The notes below the pieces were generated by a model, which saw only the letters and a program-made list of their open reading frames with translations, searched no databases and was not told where the DNA came from. A DNA stretch of 27,326 nt from COMBO-56-21 sp041559015 (GTDB lineage Archaea > Thermoplasmatota > Thermoplasmata > UBA10834): positions 1 to 27,326 of the forward strand of contig JBFFED010000022.1 in assembly GCA_041559015.1 (NCBI GenBank), read 5' to 3'. Positions 7,227 through 15,700 of the stretch are shown here, one piece after another; within the stretch, counting starts at the first letter, position 1; each line of letters opens with the position of its first letter. The translations under genes and the position numbers were made by a program.

Positions 7227-7393
7227 AGACGGACGAGAAGTGCGAGGTCTGCGGCAAGCCCGCGACAAGGTTCCTGTTCTGCGCGTACCTGTGCGACGGT
7301 GAGAAGTGCATCGAGAAGGCCAGGGAGAGCCGAGGCGGCCCTGGTGGGCACAAGAAGCAGAGGATGTTCAGCGCGATGATGCCCGAGAAATGA
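7223..7393 (+). CDS. Small Cys-rich (zinc-knuckle-like) protein, 56 aa
   Basis: A 56-codon frame starting in the ATGA overlap with the preceding zinc-ribbon gene. The protein begins MKTDEKCEVCGKPATRF and carries five cysteines (7, 10, 20, 24, 29), arranged CxxC, then CxxxC and a further Cys, as in a small treble-clef or zinc-knuckle fold. A basic, Gly-rich C-terminal tail follows (GGPGGHKKQR). The tight coupling to the upstream gene and the ordered cysteines argue that it is real despite its size. Function unknown; a metal-binding accessory to the neighbouring membrane protein is a guess. Confidence 0.65.
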   Translation: MKTDEKCEVCGKPATRFLFCAYLCDGEKCIEKARESRGGPGGHKKQRMFSAMMPEK

Positions 7394-7405
7394 ACTCCAG
7401 GAAGG

Positions 7406-7411
7406 TTTAAG
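7406..7411 (+). promoter_or_regulatory. TATA-like box of the MFS transporter gene
   Basis: TTTAAG, centred about 26 bases before ATG 7434, with no Shine-Dalgarno in the intervening sequence. A leaderless transcript is likely. Confidence 0.5.
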
Positions 7412-7433
7412 CGGACCTCGCTGATTCGGCTGC

Positions 7434-8597
7434 ATGGACAGGCGGGCATTCGCCGGGCTCATGCTCATAGAGATGCTGCTTGCGTTCGGTAACACCTTCG
7501 CTGCGTCTTTCAACATGGTGTACCTGTTCAAGGAACTCGGGATGCCCATCTGGTCAGGGCCGATGTACCTCGGGATCGGGTTCACCATCTCGGTCTTCGT
7601 CAGCCTCTGGATGTCCTGGAGGCCGAGCCTCGATCCGAGGAACGTCATGGTGGCGAGCCTGTTCTGCCTCATAGCCCAGTACTCACTCTTCCTGATGGTC
7701 AAGGAGGGTTGGGTGCTGCTGATAGCGGTCGGCTTCACATTCGGATTGTTCTACCCGCTCTTCTGGACACCCTTCAACATACTGATGGCCCAGATGACAG
7801 ACAAGGGCGACCGCGGGGTGACCTATGGAGCGTTCTTCTTCGTCTGGCCCCTGGCGACCTTCTTCGCGCCGTTCCTGGGCGGCCTGGTCATAGGGTTCGC
7901 GGGCTATCAGGTCCTCTTCGGGCTGGGCATATTCATCATCGCCGCGACGGCGCTCGTCGTGGCCGCCTACAGGAAGTACATACCGAAGAACCAGAGGATG
8001 CGCATCAGGCTCGATGCGATCGGAAGGCGGAACGTCCTCGCACTGCTGGGAGAGGGTGGCTTCGAGGGGATCTTCTGGGCGGACTTCGTCATCATCGCGT
8101 GGTGGTTCTCGCAGGACGAGATAGAGCTCGGGGCGCTCTTCTCGCTGTTCGGCCTGAGCGCAGGGATAATGGCAATCATACTGGGCAAGGTCTCCGACAG
8201 GATACAGAACCGCCGCTTCTTCGTGCAGGTGAGTGCGCTCAGCACCATCCCATGCGTGTTGCTCGTCGCGGTTGCATCCTCCATGGGTGAGTATGTCATC
8301 GGCATGGGACTGCTCGAATTCGCCTGCTTCATGATCCCAGTGTTTCTGTTCGCGATAATCACAGACAAGCTCGAGGACGCTAAGAACGATTCCGTCATAG
8401 GTCGGGAGTTCCTCCTCGGCATAGGGAGGTCGGTGGCGATAGTCGCGCTCATGACCCTGCTCTACCTGGGCGTGACGCCGCAGACATGCTTCCTGTTGTG
8501 CATACCGTTCCTCCTGATGAGCGCACTCGCGTACGAGCCCAGGAAAGGGCCCGCGACACTCCCAGTCGGCACGGGCCACGCTGACCAGCTGCACTGA
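7434..8597 (+). CDS. MFS-like integral membrane transporter
   Basis: A 387-residue polytopic membrane protein with about 11-12 hydrophobic segments spread over the length. It is organised as two halves separated by a basic loop (AAYRKYIPKNQRMRIRLDAIGRR, about 180-202). A short loop, MSWRPSLDPRN, between TM2 and TM3 and LGKVSDRIQNRR in the second half resemble the MFS loop 2-3 signature (GxxxDRxGRR-like), which supports major facilitator superfamily membership. Substrate cannot be read from the sequence. It has its own promoter and converges with the hdrD-like gene, the two stops being 10 bases apart. Confidence 0.75.
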   Translation: MDRRAFAGLMLIEMLLAFGNTFAASFNMVYLFKELGMPIWSGPMYLGIGFTISVFVSLWMSWRPSLDPRNVMVASLFCLIAQYSLFLMVKEGWVLLIAVGFTFGLFYPLFWTPFNILMAQMTDKGDRGVTYGAFFFVWPLATFFAPFLGGLVIGFAGYQVLFGLGIFIIAATALVVAAYRKYIPKNQRMRIRLDAIGRRNVLALLGEGGFEGIFWADFVIIAWWFSQDEIELGALFSLFGLSAGIMAIILGKVSDRIQNRRFFVQVSALSTIPCVLLVAVASSMGEYVIGMGLLEFACFMIPVFLFAIITDKLEDAKNDSVIGREFLLGIGRSVAIVALMTLLYLGVTPQTCFLLCIPFLLMSALAYEPRKGPATLPVGTGHADQLH

Positions 8598-8607
8598 CCC
8601 GCGAGCC

Positions 8608-9828
8608 CTACTTCGAGCACGCCGCGGCTACGAGCTCCATGATGTCCATCATCCTGAGCTTCGACCCCTTGACCTCTATGGTGGCCTTGAGGCTCTGGTA
8701 GCAGAACGGACATGAGGTCGTGAGTATGTCCGCGCCGGTCCTCTCTGCGTCCTCCACCCTCATCGATGATATCTTCTGCGCAAGGTCGGGGAACGCGGTC
8801 TTCACGCCGCCTCCGGCGCCACAACACCTCGCCTCCTCCCTGTTCCTCTCCATCTCCACAAGCTCGAGCCCAGGTATGAACTCCAGTATCCTCCTGGGCT
8901 GCTCGTAGAGCTCGTTGTGCCTTCCGAGGTGGCACGGGTCGTGGAACGTCACCTTCCCCTCGAACCTGCCGTCGAACCTGAGCTTACCGGAGTCGATCAG
9001 CTCCAGGACGTACTCGGTGATGTGCACGACCCGTGGCCTCACCTTGCCCATCTTAGGGTAGTCCTGCCTGATGGTCTTGTAGCATCCAGCGCAGCTCGTG
9101 ACTATCAGCGAGGGCGAGGCCGTCTCGAACATGTCTATGTTCTTCCTGGCGGTCTTTCCCGCGGACTCCACCAAACCAGTCCTCAGAAGAGTGGAACCGC
9201 AGCATGCCTCCTCGTTCCCCAGGGTGCCGAAGTCGACCCCTGCCTTCGCGAGCACCTTGGCAGTGTTGACAGCCATGTCCCGTATGTTGGGATCGTAGGC
9301 CGCGGTACACCCGACGAAGTACAGGACCTCGCACTTGTCCTTCAGAACGTCCTTGATCCTGACTTCCTTGTCACTCCTCTTCGACCAACGCGACCTCTGC
9401 GTCCTTGGCTGCATCCACGGGTTGTCGTAGTTCTCGATGCTCTTGACGATGGACTCGTGCGCTGTCAGGGGCGCGAGCCCGTTGTCCACCAGGAACTCGC
9501 GCATGTTCTCCCACATCTCAATCGTGTCGAGGTGCGCCGGGCACACGGTCCTGCACTGCCCGCATATAGTGCACTCGTACGCGCGCGACGTGAGTTCCTT
9601 CAGGTCGTCCTCGGAGATGTCCCTTGACCCCAGTACCTTCGCGAGGAGCCCGTACTGCCTCTTGTAGAGCTCCCTGAGCCTGAGTATCTTGCCCCTGGGG
9701 GTCACTAGCTCGACTTCCTGCGCCTCCCCGCCCGTAGGGCAGGTGGCGGTGCACTCGCCGCAGCGAGTGCATGCGTCGAACCGCATCAGAGCGAGGACAT
9801 CCAGCTTCGATATGTCGAGCTTCCTCAT
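8608..9828 (-). CDS. hdrD: HdrD/DsrK-type iron-sulfur subunit (heterodisulfide reductase-like)
   Basis: A 406-residue electron-transfer protein. Two ferredoxin-type [4Fe-4S] motifs sit at Cys20/23/26/30 (CTRCGECTATCP) and Cys86/89/92/96 (CTICGQCRTVCP). Two CCG domains follow, with Cys174, the 209-210 pair, 246 and 249, and then Cys299, the 335-336 pair, 373 and 376. This is the HdrD/GlpC/DsrK plan, in which a CCG-bound non-cubane cluster handles disulfide or similar thiol chemistry. The start is ATG 9828: it overlaps the stop of the upstream membrane subunit (ATGA, 9825-9828) and directly precedes the conserved N-terminus, whereas the longer frame to 9957 reads through the hdrE coding region. 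Paired with the cytochrome b-like subunit it forms a membrane-bound HdrDE- or DsrMK-like complex. The native acceptor (heterodisulfide, other disulfide, or a quinone-linked reaction) cannot be told. Confidence 0.88.
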   Translation of the reverse strand: MRKLDISKLDVLALMRFDACTRCGECTATCPTGGEAQEVELVTPRGKILRLRELYKRQYGLLAKVLGSRDISEDDLKELTSRAYECTICGQCRTVCPAHLDTIEMWENMREFLVDNGLAPLTAHESIVKSIENYDNPWMQPRTQRSRWSKRSDKEVRIKDVLKDKCEVLYFVGCTAAYDPNIRDMAVNTAKVLAKAGVDFGTLGNEEACCGSTLLRTGLVESAGKTARKNIDMFETASPSLIVTSCAGCYKTIRQDYPKMGKVRPRVVHITEYVLELIDSGKLRFDGRFEGKVTFHDPCHLGRHNELYEQPRRILEFIPGLELVEMERNREEARCCGAGGGVKTAFPDLAQKISSMRVEDAERTGADILTTSCPFCYQSLKATIEVKGSKLRMMDIMELVAAACSK

Positions 9829-10739
9829 GCACTCCCCACCTCTTTGGACATGAGCTTGTCGGCCTCGATCGCTATCGGGGTGGCGATCATGTGGAACAGC
9901 TTGCTGAAGGGTATGTAGGCTATCAGGAGGGCGCTCATTACGGCATGGACGAGCCACGCATGGTCGTACCAGTCGCCTACGGAACTGGGCATCGCGAACG
10001 AGAACGCATATCCGAGGAACGAGTACTCCACGTTCGTCTCATGCCCAGGTATCCCGCCTGCGATGCCCATCCCCTCGAGAATGAACCCCCCTAGGACGAC
10101 TGCGAGCAGGAATAGTATGGAGGTGGCGTCCGGCAGCTCCGTCCTGATGATCTTGGGCTTGAGGACGAACCGCCTCACCGCGGCTATCAGGAGCCCCGCG
10201 AGCATCATCGCGCCGACGAGTTCGAAGCCGAAGTCCCTCAGCCAAAGCTTGGCCCATCCGTCCTCGCTGACCATCGGCTCGTACCTCAGGAAGTCGAGCG
10301 CGAAGGTGACCACGAGGTCCAGCACGAACATAACCGCGAAGCCGCCGAGGATGAGGAGGTGCATCAACCACCTCGTGAGGCTCCTGTCCTTGAGCTTGGA
10401 CAGGTACATGGCGTCTCGGAGGAAGACGGCGAGCACCCGGACGAACCTCTTGCTGAGGACGAAGCGTGCGGACCTTCCCAGCCAGCCGAGCACCCTCCTC
10501 TCTGGCGATCCGGTCAACCCCTTCCCGTGAGCCCATATCAGGACATTGTGGAGCGTGCCGAAAAGGAATACCGCAACGCACACGACGACGGTCACGAGGA
10601 ACAGGTGGAGGTAGGCGCGCTCGCGGACATACACCGTCTCGTAAGGGAGCATGAGGATGACGACGGAGACGAAGGCCACGACCACGACGAAGGGGACGTA
10701 CAGCCATGCCCTGTCCTTCAGGTACCTCCCTTCAGGCAT
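9825..10739 (-). CDS. hdrE: HdrE/DsrM/NarI-type membrane cytochrome b subunit
   Basis: A 304-residue membrane protein with about six hydrophobic segments: residues 12-32, 43-70, 124-150, 172-188, 207-225 and 258-277. His residues in or near membrane segments (His45, His64, His127, His260, His265 and His283 of FSKLFHMIATP) are suitable heme b ligands, as in the nitrate reductase gamma/HdrE family. It passes electrons between a membrane carrier and the Fe-S subunit encoded directly downstream. A TTG at 10787 would extend the frame, but AATATATATCC at 10761-10771 is a TATA box lying 27 bases before ATG 10739, so 10739 is the start and the transcript is leaderless. No other Hdr, Fpo or Dsr gene is visible in the window. 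Confidence 0.85.
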   Translation of the reverse strand: MPEGRYLKDRAWLYVPFVVVVAFVSVVILMLPYETVYVRERAYLHLFLVTVVVCVAVFLFGTLHNVLIWAHGKGLTGSPERRVLGWLGRSARFVLSKRFVRVLAVFLRDAMYLSKLKDRSLTRWLMHLLILGGFAVMFVLDLVVTFALDFLRYEPMVSEDGWAKLWLRDFGFELVGAMMLAGLLIAAVRRFVLKPKIIRTELPDATSILFLLAVVLGGFILEGMGIAGGIPGHETNVEYSFLGYAFSFAMPSSVGDWYDHAWLVHAVMSALLIAYIPFSKLFHMIATPIAIEADKLMSKEVGSA

Positions 10740-10760
10740 GGGTGCTTGAATCAAGCTGGC

Positions 10761-10771
10761 GGATATATATT
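10761..10771 (-). promoter_or_regulatory. TATA box of the hdrE-hdrD operon
   Basis: AATATATATCC on the minus strand, centred 27 bases before ATG 10739. It abuts the stop codon of the upstream amidotransferase-like gene, so the hdrED operon has its own promoter. Confidence 0.6.
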
Positions 10772-11841
10772 CATCTGCCTCTGGCAAGAGACTGGAAGTG
10801 GTTGTCCACGCAGGACCGAGCGGCCTCCACGAGCAGAGCCGTCGTCTCGTCCGCGTCGGACTCGGTGCCGATCTTCATGGAGACCAGGGACTCCCTCACG
10901 CGCCAGAGGTAGGTGGCTATCTCCTCCGCCAGGTCTTCGCCCAATGTCCATGTCCTCGTCTCGATTGCCCGCACGAGCTCAAGGTACCTGCTCCCGTCCC
11001 ACAGCTTCTTCCCGATCATGAAGGACCTGTTCTCGAGCCCGACGATCGCGACCTTGAGGTCCGCTATCGCTGATTCCAGGGAGGGAAGGTCGCGCACACC
11101 CTCAGACCGCGGGAGGGCCGAAGACCTGAGCCCCAGCAACCTGAGGAACAGCGCATTGGCTCCCTGGTACCTCGGATGTTCCAGGTGTGGGCCGAAGAGC
11201 AGGAGCTCGCCATCCCCTAACCGGCACCTGACGGCAGCGGGCCTCCCGGGGAGCAGCTCGGCGACAATGCGTCGGCTCATCTGCACCTCCGTGTTCTCGG
11301 TGAGATCCCGATACCTGAGCAGAACATGGTCCTCCGAAGGCTCCCTGAACACAGGGCCGCCGTAGAGAGGCGCCAGGAGCGCACCTCCGTCCGAATCGAG
11401 GAGCAGCTCGCCCCTCACTGGATGCACTATCGAGCACGAACCGTACTTCACCGCAACCCTGGGTGGCATGTTCTTCTCGCCCTGACCCTGGAACCCGATG
11501 TTCTCGATCCTGGTGCTCGATATGTTGAACTCGGAGAATGGGCTGATGGAAGAGGGCAGCGGGAGGTAGGCGCCAGCGCATATGCCCACGTACTCCCCTC
11601 CAATGGATATGTACTCCCTCAGCATCTCGAACCCTCTGCCGCTGAGCTCGTCCGCGATTGCGAAACCGTCCCCGCCCGATATGATCATCACCGAGCTGTC
11701 CTCCCCTGAGCGGATGATGAACTCTGGAGAGTCGAGGAACCGCGCCCCGAGGATGCCCTTCGACTCGAACAGGTCTGCTAGCCAAGTCCATGAGTGGGAT
11801 GAACCCCTCCCTGCGTATACCACGATATCCCTGGGCATCAT
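10771..11841 (-). CDS. Class I glutamine amidotransferase-like protein (BPL_N type) with helical C-terminal domain
   Basis: A 356-residue protein. Residues 1-235 form a class I GATase-like Rossmann domain of the kind found at the N-terminus of some biotin-protein ligases. An IVVYAGRGSSH strand-loop opens it, SVMIISGGDGF is the oxyanion-side loop, GGEYVGICAGAYLP carries the nucleophile-elbow Cys88, and FGPHLEHP (His219, Glu221) matches the His-x-Glu of the triad. Residues 240-356 are a mostly helical extension (SLESAIADLKVAIVGLEN, EDLAEEIATYLWRVRESL) that I do not recognise. No biotin ligase catalytic domain is present. The start is ATG 11841 (or the next codon, 11838): a TATA-like GCTTTATTT at 11871-11879 fits, while the longer frame to 11892 runs over that box. 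Activity and substrate unknown. Confidence 0.72.
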   Translation of the reverse strand: MMPRDIVVYAGRGSSHSWTWLADLFESKGILGARFLDSPEFIIRSGEDSSVMIISGGDGFAIADELSGRGFEMLREYISIGGEYVGICAGAYLPLPSSISPFSEFNISSTRIENIGFQGQGEKNMPPRVAVKYGSCSIVHPVRGELLLDSDGGALLAPLYGGPVFREPSEDHVLLRYRDLTENTEVQMSRRIVAELLPGRPAAVRCRLGDGELLLFGPHLEHPRYQGANALFLRLLGLRSSALPRSEGVRDLPSLESAIADLKVAIVGLENRSFMIGKKLWDGSRYLELVRAIETRTWTLGEDLAEEIATYLWRVRESLVSMKIGTESDADETTALLVEAARSCVDNHFQSLARGR

Positions 11842-11870
11842 GACCGACCCTGCCCTAGGGAGGAGGACGG

Positions 11871-11879
11871 AAATAAAGC
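11871..11879 (-). promoter_or_regulatory. TATA-like box of the GATase-like gene
   Basis: GCTTTATTT on the minus strand, centred about 34 bases before ATG 11841; the spacing implies a leader of only a few bases. Confidence 0.4.
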
Positions 11880-11921
11880 AAGCGCCGACCATCCTGGCAC
11901 GGCCAGGGCGAAACAGAAAGG

Positions 11922-11929
11922 GTTATAGA
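11922..11929 (+). promoter_or_regulatory. TATA box of the tRNA-Val gene
   Basis: GTTATAGA, centred about 32 bases before the mature 5' end of the tRNA at 11957, leaving room for a short 5' leader removed by RNase P. Confidence 0.55.
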
Positions 11930-11956
11930 CGGCTTCGCCTTATGTCGCCGCACCAG

Positions 11957-12029
11957 GGGCCCATGGTCTAGTGGCTATGACATCTGCTTGACATGCAGAA
12001 GATCACCGGTTCGAATCCGGTTGGGCCCA
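11957..12029 (+). tRNA. tRNA-Val, anticodon GAC
   Basis: A 73-nt cloverleaf. The acceptor stem pairs GGGCCCA (11957-11963) with TGGGCCC (12022-12028), and the discriminator is A12029. The anticodon arm is TCTGC-TTGACAT-GCAGA, placing GAC at the anticodon, which reads GUC and GUU valine codons. The T arm is CCGGT-TCGAATC-CGG in type, with the canonical TTCGA. There is no intron in the anticodon loop. The bases after the discriminator are CTC, so CCA is added post-transcriptionally, as usual in archaea. Confidence 0.96.
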
Positions 12030-12114
12030 CTCTCGTCATACGCTCTGGCGTCCACGGCTTCTTGTGACAGAGCCACCAGTCGTGGCGATAGGACTCCTTC
12101 AGACTCTCCTTTGC

Positions 12115-12135
12115 CCAGTGCACATGTGCATCTGG
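12115..12135. promoter_or_regulatory. Palindrome upstream of the four-TM gene, candidate operator
   Basis: TGCACATGTGCA at 12119-12130 is a perfect 12-base palindrome. It is flanked by CCAG and CTGG, complementary with one extra T on the right side. It lies about 20-30 bases upstream of the TATA-like ATTAAATAT (12154-12162) of the next gene, where archaeal activators or repressors often bind. Confidence 0.35.
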
Positions 12136-12152
12136 TGGCAGGTTCGGCCGTG

Positions 12153-12163
12153 GATTAAATATG
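12153..12163 (+). promoter_or_regulatory. TATA box and ribosome binding site of the four-TM gene
   Basis: GATTAAATATG, about 38 bases before ATG 12195, gives a leader of roughly 12-15 bases. That leader includes GGTGAT at 12186-12191, a Shine-Dalgarno match, so this gene probably uses a short leader and RBS. This decides ATG 12195 over the TTG at 12174. Confidence 0.5.
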
Positions 12164-12194
12164 ATGCAGTCGATTGTCCCCTGACGGTGATATC

Positions 12195-12671
12195 ATGGCG
12201 GAAGTGGGTATACCCAAAGAACCGACGGACATACTCTCCACACCGGGATTCGCGTGGAGGGTGGGGCTCTCGATCTTGGTGGTCTTCGGATGGCTCGCGT
12301 TCCTGATAATCTGGCTGTTCTTCTACGCGGGCGACTACGACGTGTTCCAGAACATAGCGATATTCCTCGTGTCGATAATCATCGGCATCGGAGTGCTCGC
12401 AGCTGCGTGGGCGACTTGGGGGATCAAGTACGCGTCCAGATTCGGCGGTGAGGGGGCAGGATGCATGAAGCCGAAGGGCACTTGGATACTCAGCGCGGTC
12501 GCGGGGCTCGGATGGCTGGTATTCCTGATCGTGTGGCTGTTCTTCTACGCTGGCGACTACAACGGCTACCAGAACCTGGCCATCCTGATAACCTCGATCC
12601 TCGTGCTCGGCGCTGTGACCAGCAGCACCTGGGTCGTCAGCTGGATCAGGGCTGCCAGGAGAAGCCGGTGA
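12195..12671 (+). CDS. Four-TM membrane protein made of two duplicated halves
   Basis: A 158-residue hydrophobic protein of unknown function. Residues 32-78 and 106-152 are clearly repeats of one another: each begins GWL(A/V)FLI(I/V)WLFFYAGDY, continues with (Q)N(I/L)AI and a second hydrophobic helix, and ends in a Trp-containing basic boundary. The offset of 74 residues and the near identity of the helix-loop core show an internal gene duplication giving four membrane helices, with a cytosolic-type linker (SRFGGEGAGCMKPKG) between halves. The conserved FFYAGDY element at the end of helices 1 and 3 probably sits at the membrane surface. It resembles short archaeal membrane proteins annotated only as hypothetical. 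A single-gene unit is likely. Confidence 0.75.
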   Translation: MAEVGIPKEPTDILSTPGFAWRVGLSILVVFGWLAFLIIWLFFYAGDYDVFQNIAIFLVSIIIGIGVLAAAWATWGIKYASRFGGEGAGCMKPKGTWILSAVAGLGWLVFLIVWLFFYAGDYNGYQNLAILITSILVLGAVTSSTWVVSWIRAARRSR

Positions 12672-12765
12672 CCGGTGTATGAGGAGAATCCCTGACAGGA
12701 TACCTGAGCGCCGCGGTGAATCCAATCAGGTGATGCGTTCCCGCCTGATCCGATCTTCTGCGCAC

Positions 12766-15700
12766 TCAGTTCATGCGTTCAGGAGAGAAGATATCGTCGA
12801 TGTCTGAGATGGGCTCAATTACCATCCAGGTCGTGGCGAGGGGCAGGTAGTCCCAGGCGTCCGCAGACCCAGAAACGTTGTATGGCGCGTCAACGACACC
12901 GTCCATATCGATGTCTGGAACGATCCAGTCGTGCCAGTAGTTTCCGACGCTTTCCGACTGGCCGGACGCGTTCCACCTGTTGTCCCGGCCGTCGTCCCTG
13001 GCCTGTGAGCGCAGGGGGTCGTTCGAGTCCGTCGATCCGTTGTTGTAAGCGAACACGTTGCCCCAGATTCTGTTCTCGGAGGATGCCAGGCCTAGGAACA
13101 CACCGTGCTCACGGTTGCCGTAGAGGAAGTTGCTGGATATGTTGCACTCGACGGAACCCCAGAGGTATATGCCGCCCCTGTTCAGCGAGCAAGTGTTGTT
13201 GGCAATCTCGCACCCGCTGCCCCCCTTAAAGCCAATAGCGATTCCGCCGCTGCTGTTGCATGTGTTGCTCCTGACCATGGTCCCGTTGGAAAGGGTCACC
13301 ATCAAGCCGCAATTCTGATTGGAGAGTAATTCGTTGAATTCGATCTCATCGTCAGCCGATCCGTTGATGACCACGCCATCAAGGTTCTCCGAGACTTTGT
13401 TGCCGACGACGGAGTTGAGGGCTGATGGCGATATGCCTTCACGGATCTCAATCCCGACACCGCACCGAAGGATCATGTTGTCCTCCACAACGGTGCCGCT
13501 GCATCCCCTCAGACTCACACCCACGGACACGCAATCCCTGACATCGTTCGACAGTATGATGCAATCCTGGCAGTGTGCGAACTCCGCGCCCGCCGTGTTG
13601 CCTGACAGGTCGCATCCGACCGCGTTTATCCCGTCTGAGAACCCGGCCAACAGGCCCACAGTGCAGAATGACAGGTTCAACGAGTGAGCCGCGATTAGGT
13701 CGCATTCGGCGAGTACGACCTGTCCCGCCGTGGATGGCAGCGCCATTGCGGACACGCTCGCCAGGTATACGAGCGCCCTCCCGTTGACCGAATTGTCGGA
13801 CTGCACCATGTGTGAGTTCCAGCACTCCACGATGTCTGAGTTTATGTACAGCCCACACTTAACGAGCACATTCGAAACCATGACCATGTCCGATGAATCG
13901 ACCAATCTGATGCCGCACCCGCAGTCCTCGATCTCGTTCATGTGAAGCTGCATCTGATGCGCAAGCACCGCCCTCACGCCATCCGAGCAGTTCGATATTG
14001 AGTTTGAGACGAACAGTCCAGCCGACGGGGAGGATTCTGTCGATACCCCCACAGCGCTCCTGGATATCTCGCAAGCCGATATCTCGCATCCCGAGGAGGC
14101 GTTCAGCCTGACGCCGAACTCCAGGTTGCCTCTGCACGTCACGAAGAGAACTTGTCCGATCTCGCACCCGACCATCTCGACCCCGGATCGGACGTTGCCA
14201 CTGCAGTTGGAGTTCTCGACTGTGAAGCCTGAACTGTTGAAACCGTATACCCCGATGTACCCACCGGAACACTTCACATCGCTGACCGTTATCCCTTCAG
14301 AGAAGGCGAACTCAACCCCGGCGGTCGCATGACTCAGATCGAGCCCGTCGATCGTGACGTCCGCGCATTCCGCCAGTATCACCTGCCCAGAGGCGCGTGG
14401 CACCTCTACCCCCGTCACTGACACAAGATACAGTACGGGCCGGCCGTTGACGGTGTTCGTCGGACCTATCTCGTGCGTCGTCCAATGCTCAGTGACGTTG
14501 CCCTCGAGGAACACCCCGTCGTCGACCATCCTGTTCTTCCTCAGGATGATGCCTGAGGAGTCGCGGAGAGCGACGCCGATTACTGAATCAGTGACGGTGT
14601 TGTTGTAAGCCTCGCAGGATTCGCAGAGATCGAAGCGGATGCCGGCATCGGTCTCATTGCAGACATTGTCCGAGACATTCACATCCGAACACTCCACCAG
14701 GTGCAGGCCGTCCCCCTGAGACTGGCTGATTTCGTTGCCAATCAGGTCGAGGCCGATGGATCTTCGGCATCCGACGCCGCTGTCATCGTTTCCCTGGAGC
14801 GTGTTGTGGGCAATCTTGCACCTCTCGCTGGAATCGCATCTCATGCCCGACCCGATGTTGCCTGTGCAATTGTTGTTCTCGACCAGGCTGTCGACGCATC
14901 CCTCCAGGATCATTCCGTCACCGCCGTTGTCGTGACATTGATTGTGAGTGAGAGTGAGATTGGCGCTGTCCTCCACGCGGATACCCTGTTCGTGGTTGCT
15001 CTCGCACCGGTTATCCCGGATATCCAGCTCGTCACACATCAGGGCCCCGATGCCGCTATGGCCGTCGGAGACCTGGTTCCCGCGCACAACGCAGCCGGTC
15101 GACCCCTCGACCGATATCCCGAATCCTCCGTGCCCGATCAGAGAGTTGCCCTCCACAGCGCACTGGAGGCACGAGCTCAGCTGGACCCCGATGCCCGAAC
15201 TATCCCTGGAAGTCGAGTTGAGTATGGAGCCCTGCTCGCTCAGGGACACGCGTATCCCGAACTGACCGCCGACGCAGGAGCTGTTCGCCAGCAGGAACTG
15301 CCTGACCGCTGTCAACTGTACGCCTGTGATCACATTGCCGTAGGCGCTGTTCGACTCCAGCGACAGGTTGCTGCAGGCCTCCGCGTTGATCCCGACGAGG
15401 TTCCCGGAGCAGTTGTTGTCTGCTACGGTGACATTGTCACACCCGAACAGACCTATACCTTCGTTGGCCAATGTGCATTTGTTGTCTTCTATGTTGATGA
15501 ATCTCGAGGAGGTGATGTCAATGCACCTCTGGCCGTTGGAGAACTCTGTGTCCGCAACGACTATGTTCGTCACGTTGTGGAAGGAGATTCCTGAGAAGGT
15601 CGCGTCGTGCACATAGCAGTCCTCTATGATCAGATGACAGCTTGTGTTGACCACTGAAATGCCCCTGTCGTGGCCCATGGCCGCGATCTCATACCCTTCG

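Noticed and set aside
7683..8594. A 303-codon minus-strand frame
   Set aside because: It lies wholly inside the MFS transporter gene, and its translation (rich in charged residues, His, Tyr and Gln) is the complement of hydrophobic codons, not a protein family.
9829..9957. Upstream extension of the hdrD-like frame
   Set aside because: It reads through the hdrE coding region and is Arg/Pro/His-rich; ATG 9828 in the ATGA overlap directly precedes the conserved N-terminus.
12072..12086. GCCAC/GTGGC hairpin after the tRNA as a terminator
   Set aside because: Only a 5-bp stem with no T tract; too weak to call in GC-rich sequence.
14701..15594. A 297-codon plus-strand frame
   Set aside because: It is antisense to the repeated coils of the beta-helix protein; the apparent Val/Asp repeats mirror those coils.
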